From the IMG/VR virus record IMGVR_UViG_3300009332_000005, positions 1-41,240 of that record: a stretch of 41,240 bases of DNA; one strand, 5' to 3'. Shown here in pieces: positions 10,301 through 17,797 of this stretch. This DNA comes from a virus. Position numbers and translations under genes: made by a program. The notes beneath the pieces are model-generated. The model was given only the letters and a program-made list of their open reading frames with translations. It ran no database searches and was not told the DNA's origin. Numbering within the stretch: position 1 is the stretch's first letter; each line of letters starts with the position of its first letter.

Positions 10301-11862
10301 TCTGGAGCAGATATTTGAACAGTAGGAGCAGTTTGGTAACCAGAACCGATATCATCAATACTTATAGATGTTATGTTGCCAGAGAAATTAATTGATGCAG
10401 TAGCACCAGCACCGCCTCCACCCACAATATAAACTGTAGGAATTTCAATATATCCAGAACCACCACTTGTTAGTGATATATCAGAAACAACACCGCCAGT
10501 GACTTGAACACTCGCCAACGCATTAGCAGTATCTGAACCAGTGCCGCCTTGAAAAACTACATCAACAGGAACACCAGCATCAGGATTCGTTTCAACTTCA
10601 CCAGACTGGAAGGAAACAATATTACCAATTGATAAATCGTGATATAGAGACTCAACTACATTTTGGTCGCCCGCACCACCAAGTGAAGTACAAGATTGTG
10701 GTAATGCTAAGTTAATAGCATAAGAATTTGATAATGATGGTAATGCAACATTCGCACCATAATTAATAGGAATCTTAACTGTATCGCCCGGATTCAAACC
10801 GTGGTCGATAGCATAAACGTATCTATGATTAGTTGTGGAAGTTAAACGACCTTCTTCAAGTGGGTGGAATGTACAGTGGAAATACAAGTCGTGATAACCG
10901 TCAACTACCCAAGACCAAGATTCTCCTGGATTTAAGTCTGGTGAAATGAATGCAATATTATCATCAGATACAGCATTGTGAACCAGAATAGATGTAGATG
11001 GATTAGTGAAAATGATTGTGTCGCCTTCCCGAGCATTAATATGATAAGGAATCAGTATGTGATTTTGTGCTTGTGGATCATTAATAGCGCCTTCATCCCA
11101 AACGCCGCCGCCAGATTGACAATCAATAGCCATTTGTTCAATAGAAGTATTCCACTCGATGGCAACGCCATCACAAGTAGGACGAACCAAAGATGCATCT
11201 TCAATTACAGAACAAATGAATGTTTGTGGATCAGGGCCGCCGCCAGTCTCCGAGAATACTGCTTTATCAGAAGATGGTATATCAACCATATTGAAGCCAC
11301 CACTCAGTAAATCCCAATTAACTGGATTTACAGTCAAGTCATAAGAAAACTTGTACTGTGTATTGGGTTTTAATTCAGTCTCGAACCAAGTAAGAGCAGT
11401 CTGTTGTCCATCAGTGAATGCTTGAACAATTTGAGTGCCTTCTGTAAATAATGTATCAAACTTATATGCAATACCATTCGCCCAAGGACGTGCAAGGTCA
11501 ACAGGAACATCAAAACCAGAGTTTTTAATTATTTCAAGTTCAAAAGCATCAGCAGAAAAAGACGAATTGGTGACAAGGTTTGTTGTGTTATATGTTACAT
11601 CAAAACCACCATTAGGAATCATTTCTGTTGGATTAACAAATGTTGCAGAACGATTAGCAACATTAATCAGAAAGTCTTTATACTCTGGTAAATGCTCAAG
11701 ATTCTCCATTACTTCCAGAGACTTCAACATCAGAGATAGATCCTTAACTAACAGATCAGGAGCAGATAATTTAATATTCAGAGAGTTGAGAAAATCACTC
11801 TTCTGTTGTTCTATTGTATTTAATTCAGTTAAAGTGAATTTGTGACCTGTATAGTGTGCCAT
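4327..11862 (-). CDS. Giant multi-domain adhesin (2511 aa) with two cupredoxin domains
   Basis: The ATG is preceded by AGGAAG. Domains by approximate residue: 1-80 helical anchor. 83-200 a jelly-roll/CBM-like domain. 265-345 cupredoxin 1, with H295 and loop C330-T-F-H333-P-L-E336 (Glu where amicyanin has Met). 460-630 GxGY beta repeats. 635-815 HxH module. 1070-1135 a half-cupredoxin without ligands. 1285-1395 cupredoxin 2, starting LYRGGTYRF, with H1303 and loop C1377-A-W-H1380-A-S-M1383, which matches the amicyanin C-x2-H-x2-M pattern. 1530-1790 and 1975-2112 jelly-roll repeats ending in DNVS-type strands. 1794-1868 a second HxH module. 2208-2354 an array of C...C...G.W mini-modules. 2355-2511 two Ig/IPT-like domains. 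No nuclease, depolymerase or lysin signature was seen. Probably a host-contact or decoration protein; electron-transfer or metal-binding function is inference. Confidence 0.75.
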   Translation of the reverse strand: MAHYTGHKFTLTELNTIEQQKSDFLNSLNIKLSAPDLLVKDLSLMLKSLEVMENLEHLPEYKDFLINVANRSATFVNPTEMIPNGGFDVTYNTTNLVTNSSFSADAFELEIIKNSGFDVPVDLARPWANGIAYKFDTLFTEGTQIVQAFTDGQQTALTWFETELKPNTQYKFSYDLTVNPVNWDLLSGGFNMVDIPSSDKAVFSETGGGPDPQTFICSVIEDASLVRPTCDGVAIEWNTSIEQMAIDCQSGGGVWDEGAINDPQAQNHILIPYHINAREGDTIIFTNPSTSILVHNAVSDDNIAFISPDLNPGESWSWVVDGYHDLYFHCTFHPLEEGRLTSTTNHRYVYAIDHGLNPGDTVKIPINYGANVALPSLSNSYAINLALPQSCTSLGGAGDQNVVESLYHDLSIGNIVSFQSGEVETNPDAGVPVDVVFQGGTGSDTANALASVQVTGGVVSDISLTSGGSGYIEIPTVYIVGGGGAGATASINFSGNITSISIDDIGSGYQTAPTVQISAPDVATIPDGIGGTIPTTPATAIATINASGSIDSITITENGSGYHSPPTITLVGGTPTVAGSVSGEINGSVLGITLISGGSGYGSGDGSVGVGERKWEEYIITAVQKGDARVDIFFDDVNVIGHLHTAELTPAEYQQIKNGTPTVIMTSTDGEGSGENSPHSHSATFDWDPALNNGDGGMYLVGMTGSHTHGMQNYYDITGGTKVELTNFGHYHEILISLDDEATLKAAPLQNVTQDTDGTWSATSGNTLILTSDYGTSDPQHFHTLEMGCLDPDNDTYLIIAIDQHIHDFDRVWYPGSSQFTLGQYNFALGGDDTNPTSINLPFIDIIGYVKKDKGIECDAHGLKAGDKVHYQNVYNGIHHGNTNYFVDYVIDWDHFVLTESVIYPLENAPGTTPTQFDVVESYEVVADLASYRFEVERDLTNHVGSPFIEGVEIHWSRPRTVKSTNHGLSVGDVVQLPSGPQPYTPSELPGAMNDHTVVALGDGYGPTDNMEITVDTQTTLTFVDPDTTTVEGAQDSPWYWTWWDHSDPSYAPYQVDEAVAASFGGNEGTTGGFDLYRGGTYKFTNNAWNPSGHIVQPDPFTGLPTPMYMHAAGVKAILGAGWDNLVEAGMVHNDGKKCVSMRADHGLTIVAGDHNPFNNLEEEPGNWTSTETFPVCMGLNGWCEELDVDGWYYNGEDDKQTCLDLNPTSEVGLAQWRESQYIGNFSKEFTWKIPEDFGLTGSDGNSGLGPFVAPGEVNGYYAVEADGGLYKFDKEGMIEGTNRTVNLYRGGTYRFRVNAAGHPMYITTDDGSHFTPGAYFGEYLLGVNGSRAEEGAGDQTYADSSNFGLDGAGVPKYEILEFTVPSVAPDTLYYQCAWHASMMGQFNIIDLPVVNAGEDIVVYYHHGQDNMYTPLHIKDKIVVDNGTSTDYFQVQPEPVNSFPVKGTQADVLNEGNLLTATGEGAIPKIQAMNIELGTTSYIDPLVMIPGIGSEQFLVTNNESGLAKVYISVDIDKRSNISLDNVTFKEVVWTESGSWQIQGGTAFTNTTVAGYIEQIVTGSIVEGTTYEIQYDIVESFKDDFDAEVGTVQAVLIGDTIVEGTSNTTVGHYSETVIAPANTNILRLNNTGKGKIDNVSIRERVTGQNAWYMGEGWNSVGGKAYIDGTISSKTEVNQTVDIETGKLYEVKYNLADLDPNDNGMSGRLRVTLGTNPENLISNWNFDFTDPVLVNWTTSGPDVQIVNEKLIFNSSTNGTATYTLANALVKNEKYEATIDCDVFNENILNFQVGPGPAGTHAHTFQMTETQSNWLQENPSVNTLSFVQTDGYHAETYTHIFTIAWSQDIMSYVLVSQTIPEGHDELTLVSTTNNNPTIDVFVDGVAQHTISTTGIHHIDLVGEASSTFMLQMNGSGSINSVKLVEEEIPAIDYDSTGVVPNGEQSYYTRAGSHDSKIHFIADVDNNRPEENNPYYTNIGFEGSIDNISVREVEENWTFASQEGGNSYVDQTSQQIYTSGVGTGARGIAHISFEITNEMNYRVGFNIDRPTDSIVKIGPTPDSDTYGSFEITANDNDGDKDFIFTAPVTGVAYITLSTTGNGFTYWDNVSVKTIPNLSSDEYLLLARSLNVFGVPIGGEERWKSVHLDMENADYTGQPISGMRTLESFGESVIENYYDVNRRSNDILNPPVSLTGMNIEFGTRAVTAINPSCSNDLYNNQVDCETPNGTWFDTVVSFCSDSIYPDEVSCIEPNGTWTAGSCSNPIYGDVTSCEDAGTCSDSQFNNSETQCTTSGGVWTSDNNTWTFGVCTDLSFNDQSSCESPRGVWTPENPAHCTDLSFNDQSSCESPRGVWDATVVEAMTGDTIEVTGAGIDPNYIITIGGVEQSSSPINLPTKVNFILNADTPLGIQEFKITNIDGDFAILDVPFTVLDHLRIITVTDNLDGTYGVTGASFESTTTVTLIDQATTTDYPQTVTFVDANNISFTDVVNPGTYDVRVDNSDGSTFTEIDAVVIA
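4816..4951 (-). repeat. In-frame 78-bp direct duplication (58 bp identical) of a Cys mini-module
   Basis: Bases 4816-4873 and 4894-4951 are identical over 58 bp, with a 78-bp (26-codon) period. Each copy encodes CTDLSF..QSSCESPRGVW. Perfect identity implies a very recent duplication, or maintenance by recombination, within the C...C...G.W array of the giant adhesin. Confidence 0.95.
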
Positions 11863-11880
11863 TATTATTCTTCCTAAATA

Positions 11881-12072
11881 TTAATCAGTTGTTTCACTTG
11901 CGTAATTTAACTGCATTGAAGTAGTAACATATGGATCACTTACTCCCAGCATCTCAAATTCCTGCATTCTAACGAAATTATTTTGTTGCTGAATCATTTG
12001 ATTTGTACGTTCACGCCAAGTTTTGAAAGTTTCGTCCTTTCTTACGTATGGTATTTCAGTAGTTCCAATCAT
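11881..12072 (-). CDS. Small conserved-looking protein, 63 aa, unknown
   Basis: The ATG at 12072 is preferred because AAGGA stands about 10 nt upstream. A TTG start seven codons earlier (12093) has no comparable site and would overlap the preceding gene. The protein begins MIGTTEIPYVRKDETF and contains KTWRERTNQMI, followed by a Gln/Asn-rich amphipathic stretch. No known family is recognised. It lies between a 69-residue gene and the giant adhesin gene with only short gaps, so it is probably co-transcribed. An exact late promoter octamer at 12142-12149 could serve it and the adhesin. It could be an adaptor or chaperone for the adhesin, or a small virion protein; neither is shown. Confidence 0.6.
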   Translation of the reverse strand: MIGTTEIPYVRKDETFKTWRERTNQMIQQQNNFVRMQEFEMLGVSDPYVTTSMQLNYASETTD

Positions 12073-12076
12073 AGAA

Positions 12077-12286
12077 TTATCCTTGATTTTCAATCAAACC
12101 TTTTAGGAGTTGTTTCAGCCCATTAATTTCATTTCTAAGACTATTTATAACTTTTTTAGAATCTTTCTCTACAGCCTTAGTGATTTTCTGTTTCTCAATT
12201 ACTTTTTTTCTTTGAGCATAAGCATCCACATCATTGAAGATAACAGCACCTGTTTTTCTATCTTTGGTGTAATTTAGTTCTTTCAC
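12077..12286 (-). CDS. Small helical protein, 69 aa, unknown (GTG start)
   Basis: The start is GTG at 12286 with a strong site TAGGAG 7-8 nt upstream; that site overlaps the stop of the preceding gene. The sequence begins MKELNYTKDRKTGAVIFND, and residues 20-69 are charged and heptad-like (KKVIEKQK...INSLRNEI..LKQLLKGLIE), so a coiled coil is likely. The function is not recognised. It sits 9 nt after the DUF4815-type gene and overlaps the ribosome-binding region of the next small gene, so translational coupling is plausible. Small coiled-coil proteins at this place in tail operons may be adaptors, but there is no direct evidence. Confidence 0.6.
   Translation of the reverse strand: MKELNYTKDRKTGAVIFNDVDAYAQRKKVIEKQKITKAVEKDSKKVINSLRNEINGLKQLLKGLIENQG
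12142..12149 (-). promoter_or_regulatory. Possible internal T4-type late promoter (TATAAATA)
   Basis: Exact minus-strand octamer inside the 69-residue gene, about 70 bp upstream of the 63-residue gene. The predicted start is near 12136. It could boost expression of the small gene and the 2511-residue adhesin. It could also be chance in AT-rich coding DNA, so confidence is lower than for the intergenic copies. Confidence 0.4.
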
Positions 12287-12295
12287 TTTATTCTC

Positions 12296-15200
12296 CTATG
12301 TTACTGCCATTACACGTAATTCACGTACAGCAGGAAGATAAACTGGATTAGTTGTGTGAAGTTCAATCTTAACTCTAAAGTGATCAAACTCATCAACAAT
12401 TTTCTTCAATGGAGAGAAAGTATGTTCAACAAACTCCATATCAGTAACAATAGAAGAGTTTGTAATACCTGTACCTGAGTCTTTCATTTCTCTCCAAGTG
12501 ACTGCATCTTCTTCAATAACAGCAAGATTAATACCAAAATCAGGATGCTCTTCTGGAACCTCAGAATCAATTTCAAGAACAGGAACTTCTTCCTTACTCA
12601 TAGAACCATCCGCCATCAGAATTTTACGATAGAACTTTCTATCCAAGTCATTATCCCAAATACCGAACCAAATATCTCCAACTTCATAATTAGAGATATC
12701 AGTACCAATACCAGCACTTGTAACATCAGCAGTTACAGTATCAAGGTCATATCTTGAAATGAAACAAGACTTAACAATACTCTTCATATTAGATATATCA
12801 GCAATATGCATCATAGTTGTATTATCTGGATTATCATCACCATCAACATATGCTGTTGAAACGTGAGTAGAAGCAGGTGTGGATCCAATCACACCAGTCC
12901 AAGACGCAATACCTTGGCCATTATTAGTGATTGTATTCTCAGGACTATTAGTTCCAGCAGGATATACATAAGCATATTCTTCCTCAAAATCATTCACATT
13001 ATAATCACCGTGTGTAATCGTGTTTGTATAGGATTTAGTAGTAATATAACGCGGAATCACTTTACCTGTGTCATAGAACACTTTAATATATGTATTAGGA
13101 ACTGCTTGAATAGACAGCCACATAACTAAATCCATTGCTGGATTTGAGAGTTTAATATCTTTAGAAAGATAAACACCTTTCTGATTCTTTTCCTCAGTTG
13201 CATTATCAAAAACAACATTGTTTTGAATAATAGTGCCCATTCTCTCTGTGTTAATAACGGGAGATATATTTGAGTTTTCAGAAGAAACAGTTGCTATATA
13301 AGAAATTGGGGTATATTGATAACCACCTTCAATTGTATGAGATCCATCAATAGTTTCTTGTTGTTCAAGGAACTCGTTCTCGTTATCAAGAATACCGGTA
13401 ATAGTATTATTCGTATTACCGTTAATAATTCCTTCAAGAGTGAAATCAGTTCCAGTTAGAACCATAGGCTGGAAGTTTGGCGTAAAACTGGTAATCTTTT
13501 TAGTTCCATCAAATCCCTTCATATTCAATTGAATGGTTCCTTCGGAACCAGTATCAAAATCACACCTGTTAATCCGGAACTTAACATCTTTATTTTGTTC
13601 GGCAGTCCAAGTTGTGTTATTCTGTGAAGTGAACATTGAACCAAGATAAGGTTGTGAAGATATATACTCTCCTGTCGCTAAATCTGTTTCTCCTAATTCT
13701 GAAATAAACAAATTGTATTTAAGTGAATCGGAAATAACAACGAAACAATATTCTGTGCCGTTCATTAGATAAATTGGATCAGCAAAGGTGAAACGAGTAT
13801 TAGCAGTACCATTTGAAGCTGTTACAACATCTTCAGGATATAGCATAGAAGAAGCCAATGGGATTTCAGAAGCCGTAGGATATCCATTCTCCATTGTACG
13901 AAGTTCAACACGAACTGGAGTTGATTCGTCATCTTTTGACCAGAAGTAAAGATCAATTGAATCAATAAATACCCCGCCCTCCATATCATTAACAAGGAAT
14001 GATTCTGCTACTGGATCATACCACAACGAAACATTCATCCTTGATGTAGAGGAATTAATTACTCTACTTCTCGAAACAGTTCTGCGTGGTCCAAGGATTG
14101 ATCTATCATCTCTAATAGATTCTGTGACTGTATATGATTCGAGAGTCGAAAGAATATCTTTTTGTCTGGTGTGAAGTGTTCCAGCAGAGGTGAATGGTGC
14201 AATTGCTTGAGTCGTCATATCAGACTCATATGAATCTTTCATATCAAGTATTTTTGTGCCAGTTCTAAATCTAACGCCATCGGAACCTTCGGAAGGAAGA
14301 GTGAATATAGTATTTCTTAATCGTCCCATAGAATCCGTAGAAACAGCATCACCCATTGAACCGCCTTCAGGAGTCATATAAGCATCAACATCGACACCGT
14401 CAAATTTAAAATGTATTACAGTATTAGGTCGTAATTTATCTGCTTCCACTGTGATAGGTATTGATCTCATCCAAGGAATAGCAGAAGTATCAACTAAACG
14501 GTCACCAACTTCTGTTCTGATATCATTGGTTTCCATCCAACTTCTTTCACCTGTACGAACTTGAGAACTTTGCTGTTGCTGAGCCTGTTGCCATCTTTCT
14601 CTATTAACAATAGTTCTCCAAACACTAACCTGTCTTGAGATACCGCCTGATTGACGACCAAGTCTTCCTTGGGTTCCATTGAAAACTCTTCTTGCTGTAC
14701 CAGCACCACCCCAACCGCCGAATGTTTGTTCTGCACCACTGGTTACTCCAAATCTTCCGCCAGTATCTCTCCAACCAGACCAAGTTGTCTGCCAATTACC
14801 CCAGCGAGTTTGAGTGCCATAAGTCTCTACTTGTTGTAGAACTGCATTATTATTTTCATTTTGAATAATAACATCAGGCATATATTCTTCTTCAAACCAA
14901 GTATCAGTTGAAGGAGTAAGTGTTACGAATCCAACCCAAGATTTTCTTGCGTAAGGATTTAGATTGATAACTTGTGAACCATATGGTTGAGAAATCCAAC
15001 TCTCGATAATATCAAAATCAAGTGTATATGTAATGTTATTCTTTCTCATTCCAGAGACAACACCACCCTCAAAATCAAGACCACTCATTTCAAATGGAGT
15101 TGTGCAAATACCTGCTTCTGGATAAATCGAAACATAGTATTCTTCATCATTGATATCACCAATGCCGTGGTCTACGAATGGATCCACTAGCATACCATTC

Positions 15201-17704
15201 TTATAACGCATTAAACCATTCTCATCAATAACCTGCATCGCCGCAGTTTCTTGTTCTAGTAGATTTAGTGCGGTGTAATATTCTAATTTATCAAGTCTAT
15301 TCTCAATGCCTCGAATATCCTGCATTGTGTATCGTTTGTTTTTAACGTGAGTGACATTAACATTTTTATGTTCAAATGTATAAGCAGGAACAAACATTGT
15401 ATATAGTGTCATTTCATTTGGTTCTTCTGTAGGAAGAATCGGATCATCAGAAGGGAATCCCTCTTTGATTGAAATAATACCATCATCATCAATTACAAGT
15501 CTATCCTTTCTAGGAAGATAGTAGTCATATGAAACAGAAATATTAGATGAAGGAAGTGGTAAATATGTACCCACAGCATAATCATCCTCCGATGTTCTGA
15601 AATCAAGTGTATCTGCTAGTGAAAAAATTTCCTGATTAACATTTCCTCTATATGCAGGAATAATCTCATATGATAAACCAGCATCAGTATATGAGTTTAC
15701 AGCGAAATAGTTTGCTGTTGTGATGTTGCCGAAGTTATATACTTCATATGTAACTGTATATGTGCCCGGTTGAGAGGCGTTTACTGTATCTGTCCAAGTG
15801 AGTGTGGCATTGCCATATGTGGTGTCAGTCTCACCATAAAGGAAAGTGAAAGAGTTAGTAACATTTGTTGTATCAGGAGCAATTACAGAAACAATTTTAG
15901 TTACACCGTGTGGAAGAGTCAACACTTCATCGGAAAGAATGAAGTCACCAGATGCGGCAGCATCTTGACCAATTGACCTCCACTGGGCATTACTCATATA
16001 CATATCAGCCATAATGCTAATATGGTGTCCACTTAAATTAGTGCTAACATTACCATCCTGGTCAACTATATTAATAATAGCGTTTGTGTTTCCTGATAAG
16101 TCAGCAGTCCACATATCACCAGAAGCGACCGTGCCAGATTTAGGAATAATACTTCCTGTAGTATCATCGAAAATGTATAAAACACGTTCCCAATGCATAT
16201 CATTAAATACAGCAGGAACAGAAGCAGTATCAGAGGTTAATGTTGCACTGAAATTCTTTTGTGTTGAGAATGTTACCTGTCCAAGAGTAACAGACGAAAC
16301 AATATCCGTCATTTTATATATCCAAGGATAATTAACCCCATTGCGGGTTGCTACTCCCGTTGGACGATATAGTTTAGCATATACATCAGGATCACTTTCT
16401 GAAACAATATAACGTGCTGGTGAAATAGCATCTAAACCATCATCATTTTCAACATAGATTCTAAAAGAGGTATCCTCTTTAGTAACGTGGGTAATTCTTT
16501 GTTTCTGACCTACAGTTGTTGGATTCGCAATAGCAGAAGTATAATTTTCATCAGTTACAAAATTAACATATTCCTTATTAACTACATTAAATACACCGTG
16601 TAAATCATTAACACTTTCAATCTCAAAATATGGACCAAATTCAGGAGTGATGTGGTCATTTGCCACGTGCCTTGATGTTCTTGCTCTATTAGATTCAAGT
16701 TCAGTAGGAACTAATAATTCGTGAGAATGGCCATTAATATATGCTTTTGATGGTTCTACTTTAATTATAAATTTACTAGAATCAGCACTCTCTTTCATCT
16801 CTAATGGGAATGGATTTAGTGTATAGTTACCACTCTCATCATATGTACGCTGTGCCAATTCATTTGCTAGAAGGGAATATGTAGTTGATTCAAATGTAGT
16901 TGTGATTTTACCTTCAGAAATGTCCATCAACCAAATCCATTTATTAGATTCAGCAGAATCCTCTTCTTTTACTAAGGTTAAAGCAATTTGATATCTGTCT
17001 GCACCAGGAGCATTCTGATTATAGAATCCTGAAGCAGGATCAAGAAGTCTCGGATCAGTTGTAGATTCAATGATATTCTCTCCAATATCAAAACCAACTT
17101 TTGTTGTTGGTGTTGGAGAGGTTGGAGAAAGAAAAATTGTTTGTTCTAATACTGGAGTGAAAAATCCATCCAACCAGTATATTCCATTCCCAACTTTAGC
17201 TTCAAGACCTTGACCCTTTGCTGTAATAACACCCGCTTTGTATGCTTGAGTAGCATCATACCAAGAGTTGTCCGCGCAATTACCAGATTCATCGAAACCA
17301 CCATCACAAACCGTATCATATGTATGTAGATTTTCAGTATCAGCAAAATTTCCTGAAAGAACTCTATAATAATAAATTGGCTGAGTTTCATCATCGTGTA
17401 GTTGCTCAATTATCGCAACCGCGTTTGATGTTTCTCCATAAACAACACGATTCAACCAGGTCGAATCAACATCAGCTAATTGTAACCATTCTCTTGTATT
17501 AATTGATACTTCACCACCAATTACTGGAGTACCGTTCTTCCAAATATGGTTGGCGCCTGACTGCAATTGATTCTGTAGAATGGATTGAATTTGCGTTAAT
17601 TCTCTTGCCTGGACAGCACGACCTGGATTGAATAGAATCCTTAGAAATCTATCATCTGCATTAAAATCGTCATAGTATGGTGAAGTGTTAAAATTATACG
17701 CCAT
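12296..17704 (-). CDS. DUF4815-type baseplate/tail-fibre structural protein (1802 aa)
   Basis: The ATG is preceded by TAGGAT 8 nt upstream. The N-terminus has the pattern typical of DUF4815 phage proteins: SPYYDDF...FLRILFNPGR, then AVQARELTQIQSILQNQL. Such large structural proteins stand downstream of gp6/gp8 in marine T4-like phages, where they are sometimes called VrlC-like. About 131-146 holds a short C...C..W mini-module. About 800-850 is helical (RLDKLEYYTALNLLEQE). About 970-1045 is rich in Trp, Gly and Arg. About 1050-1260 contains the segment around VHFKFDGVDVDAY and the FTSAGTLHTRQ motif, which as I recall recurs in cyanophage homologues. The C-terminal part is beta-rich. It occupies the place of T4 gp9-gp12 and probably joins fibres to the baseplate; T4 gp10 homology is not evident by eye. 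Confidence 0.75.
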   Translation of the reverse strand: MAYNFNTSPYYDDFNADDRFLRILFNPGRAVQARELTQIQSILQNQLQSGANHIWKNGTPVIGGEVSINTREWLQLADVDSTWLNRVVYGETSNAVAIIEQLHDDETQPIYYYRVLSGNFADTENLHTYDTVCDGGFDESGNCADNSWYDATQAYKAGVITAKGQGLEAKVGNGIYWLDGFFTPVLEQTIFLSPTSPTPTTKVGFDIGENIIESTTDPRLLDPASGFYNQNAPGADRYQIALTLVKEEDSAESNKWIWLMDISEGKITTTFESTTYSLLANELAQRTYDESGNYTLNPFPLEMKESADSSKFIIKVEPSKAYINGHSHELLVPTELESNRARTSRHVANDHITPEFGPYFEIESVNDLHGVFNVVNKEYVNFVTDENYTSAIANPTTVGQKQRITHVTKEDTSFRIYVENDDGLDAISPARYIVSESDPDVYAKLYRPTGVATRNGVNYPWIYKMTDIVSSVTLGQVTFSTQKNFSATLTSDTASVPAVFNDMHWERVLYIFDDTTGSIIPKSGTVASGDMWTADLSGNTNAIINIVDQDGNVSTNLSGHHISIMADMYMSNAQWRSIGQDAAASGDFILSDEVLTLPHGVTKIVSVIAPDTTNVTNSFTFLYGETDTTYGNATLTWTDTVNASQPGTYTVTYEVYNFGNITTANYFAVNSYTDAGLSYEIIPAYRGNVNQEIFSLADTLDFRTSEDDYAVGTYLPLPSSNISVSYDYYLPRKDRLVIDDDGIISIKEGFPSDDPILPTEEPNEMTLYTMFVPAYTFEHKNVNVTHVKNKRYTMQDIRGIENRLDKLEYYTALNLLEQETAAMQVIDENGLMRYKNGMLVDPFVDHGIGDINDEEYYVSIYPEAGICTTPFEMSGLDFEGGVVSGMRKNNITYTLDFDIIESWISQPYGSQVINLNPYARKSWVGFVTLTPSTDTWFEEEYMPDVIIQNENNNAVLQQVETYGTQTRWGNWQTTWSGWRDTGGRFGVTSGAEQTFGGWGGAGTARRVFNGTQGRLGRQSGGISRQVSVWRTIVNRERWQQAQQQQSSQVRTGERSWMETNDIRTEVGDRLVDTSAIPWMRSIPITVEADKLRPNTVIHFKFDGVDVDAYMTPEGGSMGDAVSTDSMGRLRNTIFTLPSEGSDGVRFRTGTKILDMKDSYESDMTTQAIAPFTSAGTLHTRQKDILSTLESYTVTESIRDDRSILGPRRTVSRSRVINSSTSRMNVSLWYDPVAESFLVNDMEGGVFIDSIDLYFWSKDDESTPVRVELRTMENGYPTASEIPLASSMLYPEDVVTASNGTANTRFTFADPIYLMNGTEYCFVVISDSLKYNLFISELGETDLATGEYISSQPYLGSMFTSQNNTTWTAEQNKDVKFRINRCDFDTGSEGTIQLNMKGFDGTKKITSFTPNFQPMVLTGTDFTLEGIINGNTNNTITGILDNENEFLEQQETIDGSHTIEGGYQYTPISYIATVSSENSNISPVINTERMGTIIQNNVVFDNATEEKNQKGVYLSKDIKLSNPAMDLVMWLSIQAVPNTYIKVFYDTGKVIPRYITTKSYTNTITHGDYNVNDFEEEYAYVYPAGTNSPENTITNNGQGIASWTGVIGSTPASTHVSTAYVDGDDNPDNTTMMHIADISNMKSIVKSCFISRYDLDTVTADVTSAGIGTDISNYEVGDIWFGIWDNDLDRKFYRKILMADGSMSKEEVPVLEIDSEVPEEHPDFGINLAVIEEDAVTWREMKDSGTGITNSSIVTDMEFVEHTFSPLKKIVDEFDHFRVKIELHTTNPVYLPAVRELRVMAVT

Positions 17705-17733
17705 TATCTTATCCTACAGTTTGTTCTTATGAA

Positions 17734-17777
17734 ATATCCCTATTCGTATATTTATCTTATATACAGAATAGGGATAT
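17734..17777. repeat. Long intergenic hairpin between gp8 and the DUF4815-type gene
   Basis: Arms ATATCCCTATTC (17734-17745) and GAATAGGGATAT (17766-17777) pair perfectly over 12 bp. They continue with GTATAT/ATATAC after a one-base bulge, leaving a 7-nt loop (TTATCTT). Together this is an 18-bp stem starting about 20 nt after the gp8 stop. There is no long T-run on either strand, so a classical intrinsic terminator is uncertain; an RNA processing site is an alternative. The minus strand of the centre (17749-17756) reads GATAAATA, one base from the late promoter octamer. Confidence 0.75.
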
Positions 17778-17797
17778 TCAGTATAGCTTTTACAGAT

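Noticed and set aside
12073-12093. TTG start adding seven residues to the 63-aa gene
   Set aside because: It overlaps the preceding gene and lacks a good ribosome-binding site, while the ATG at 12072 has AAGGA at suitable distance.
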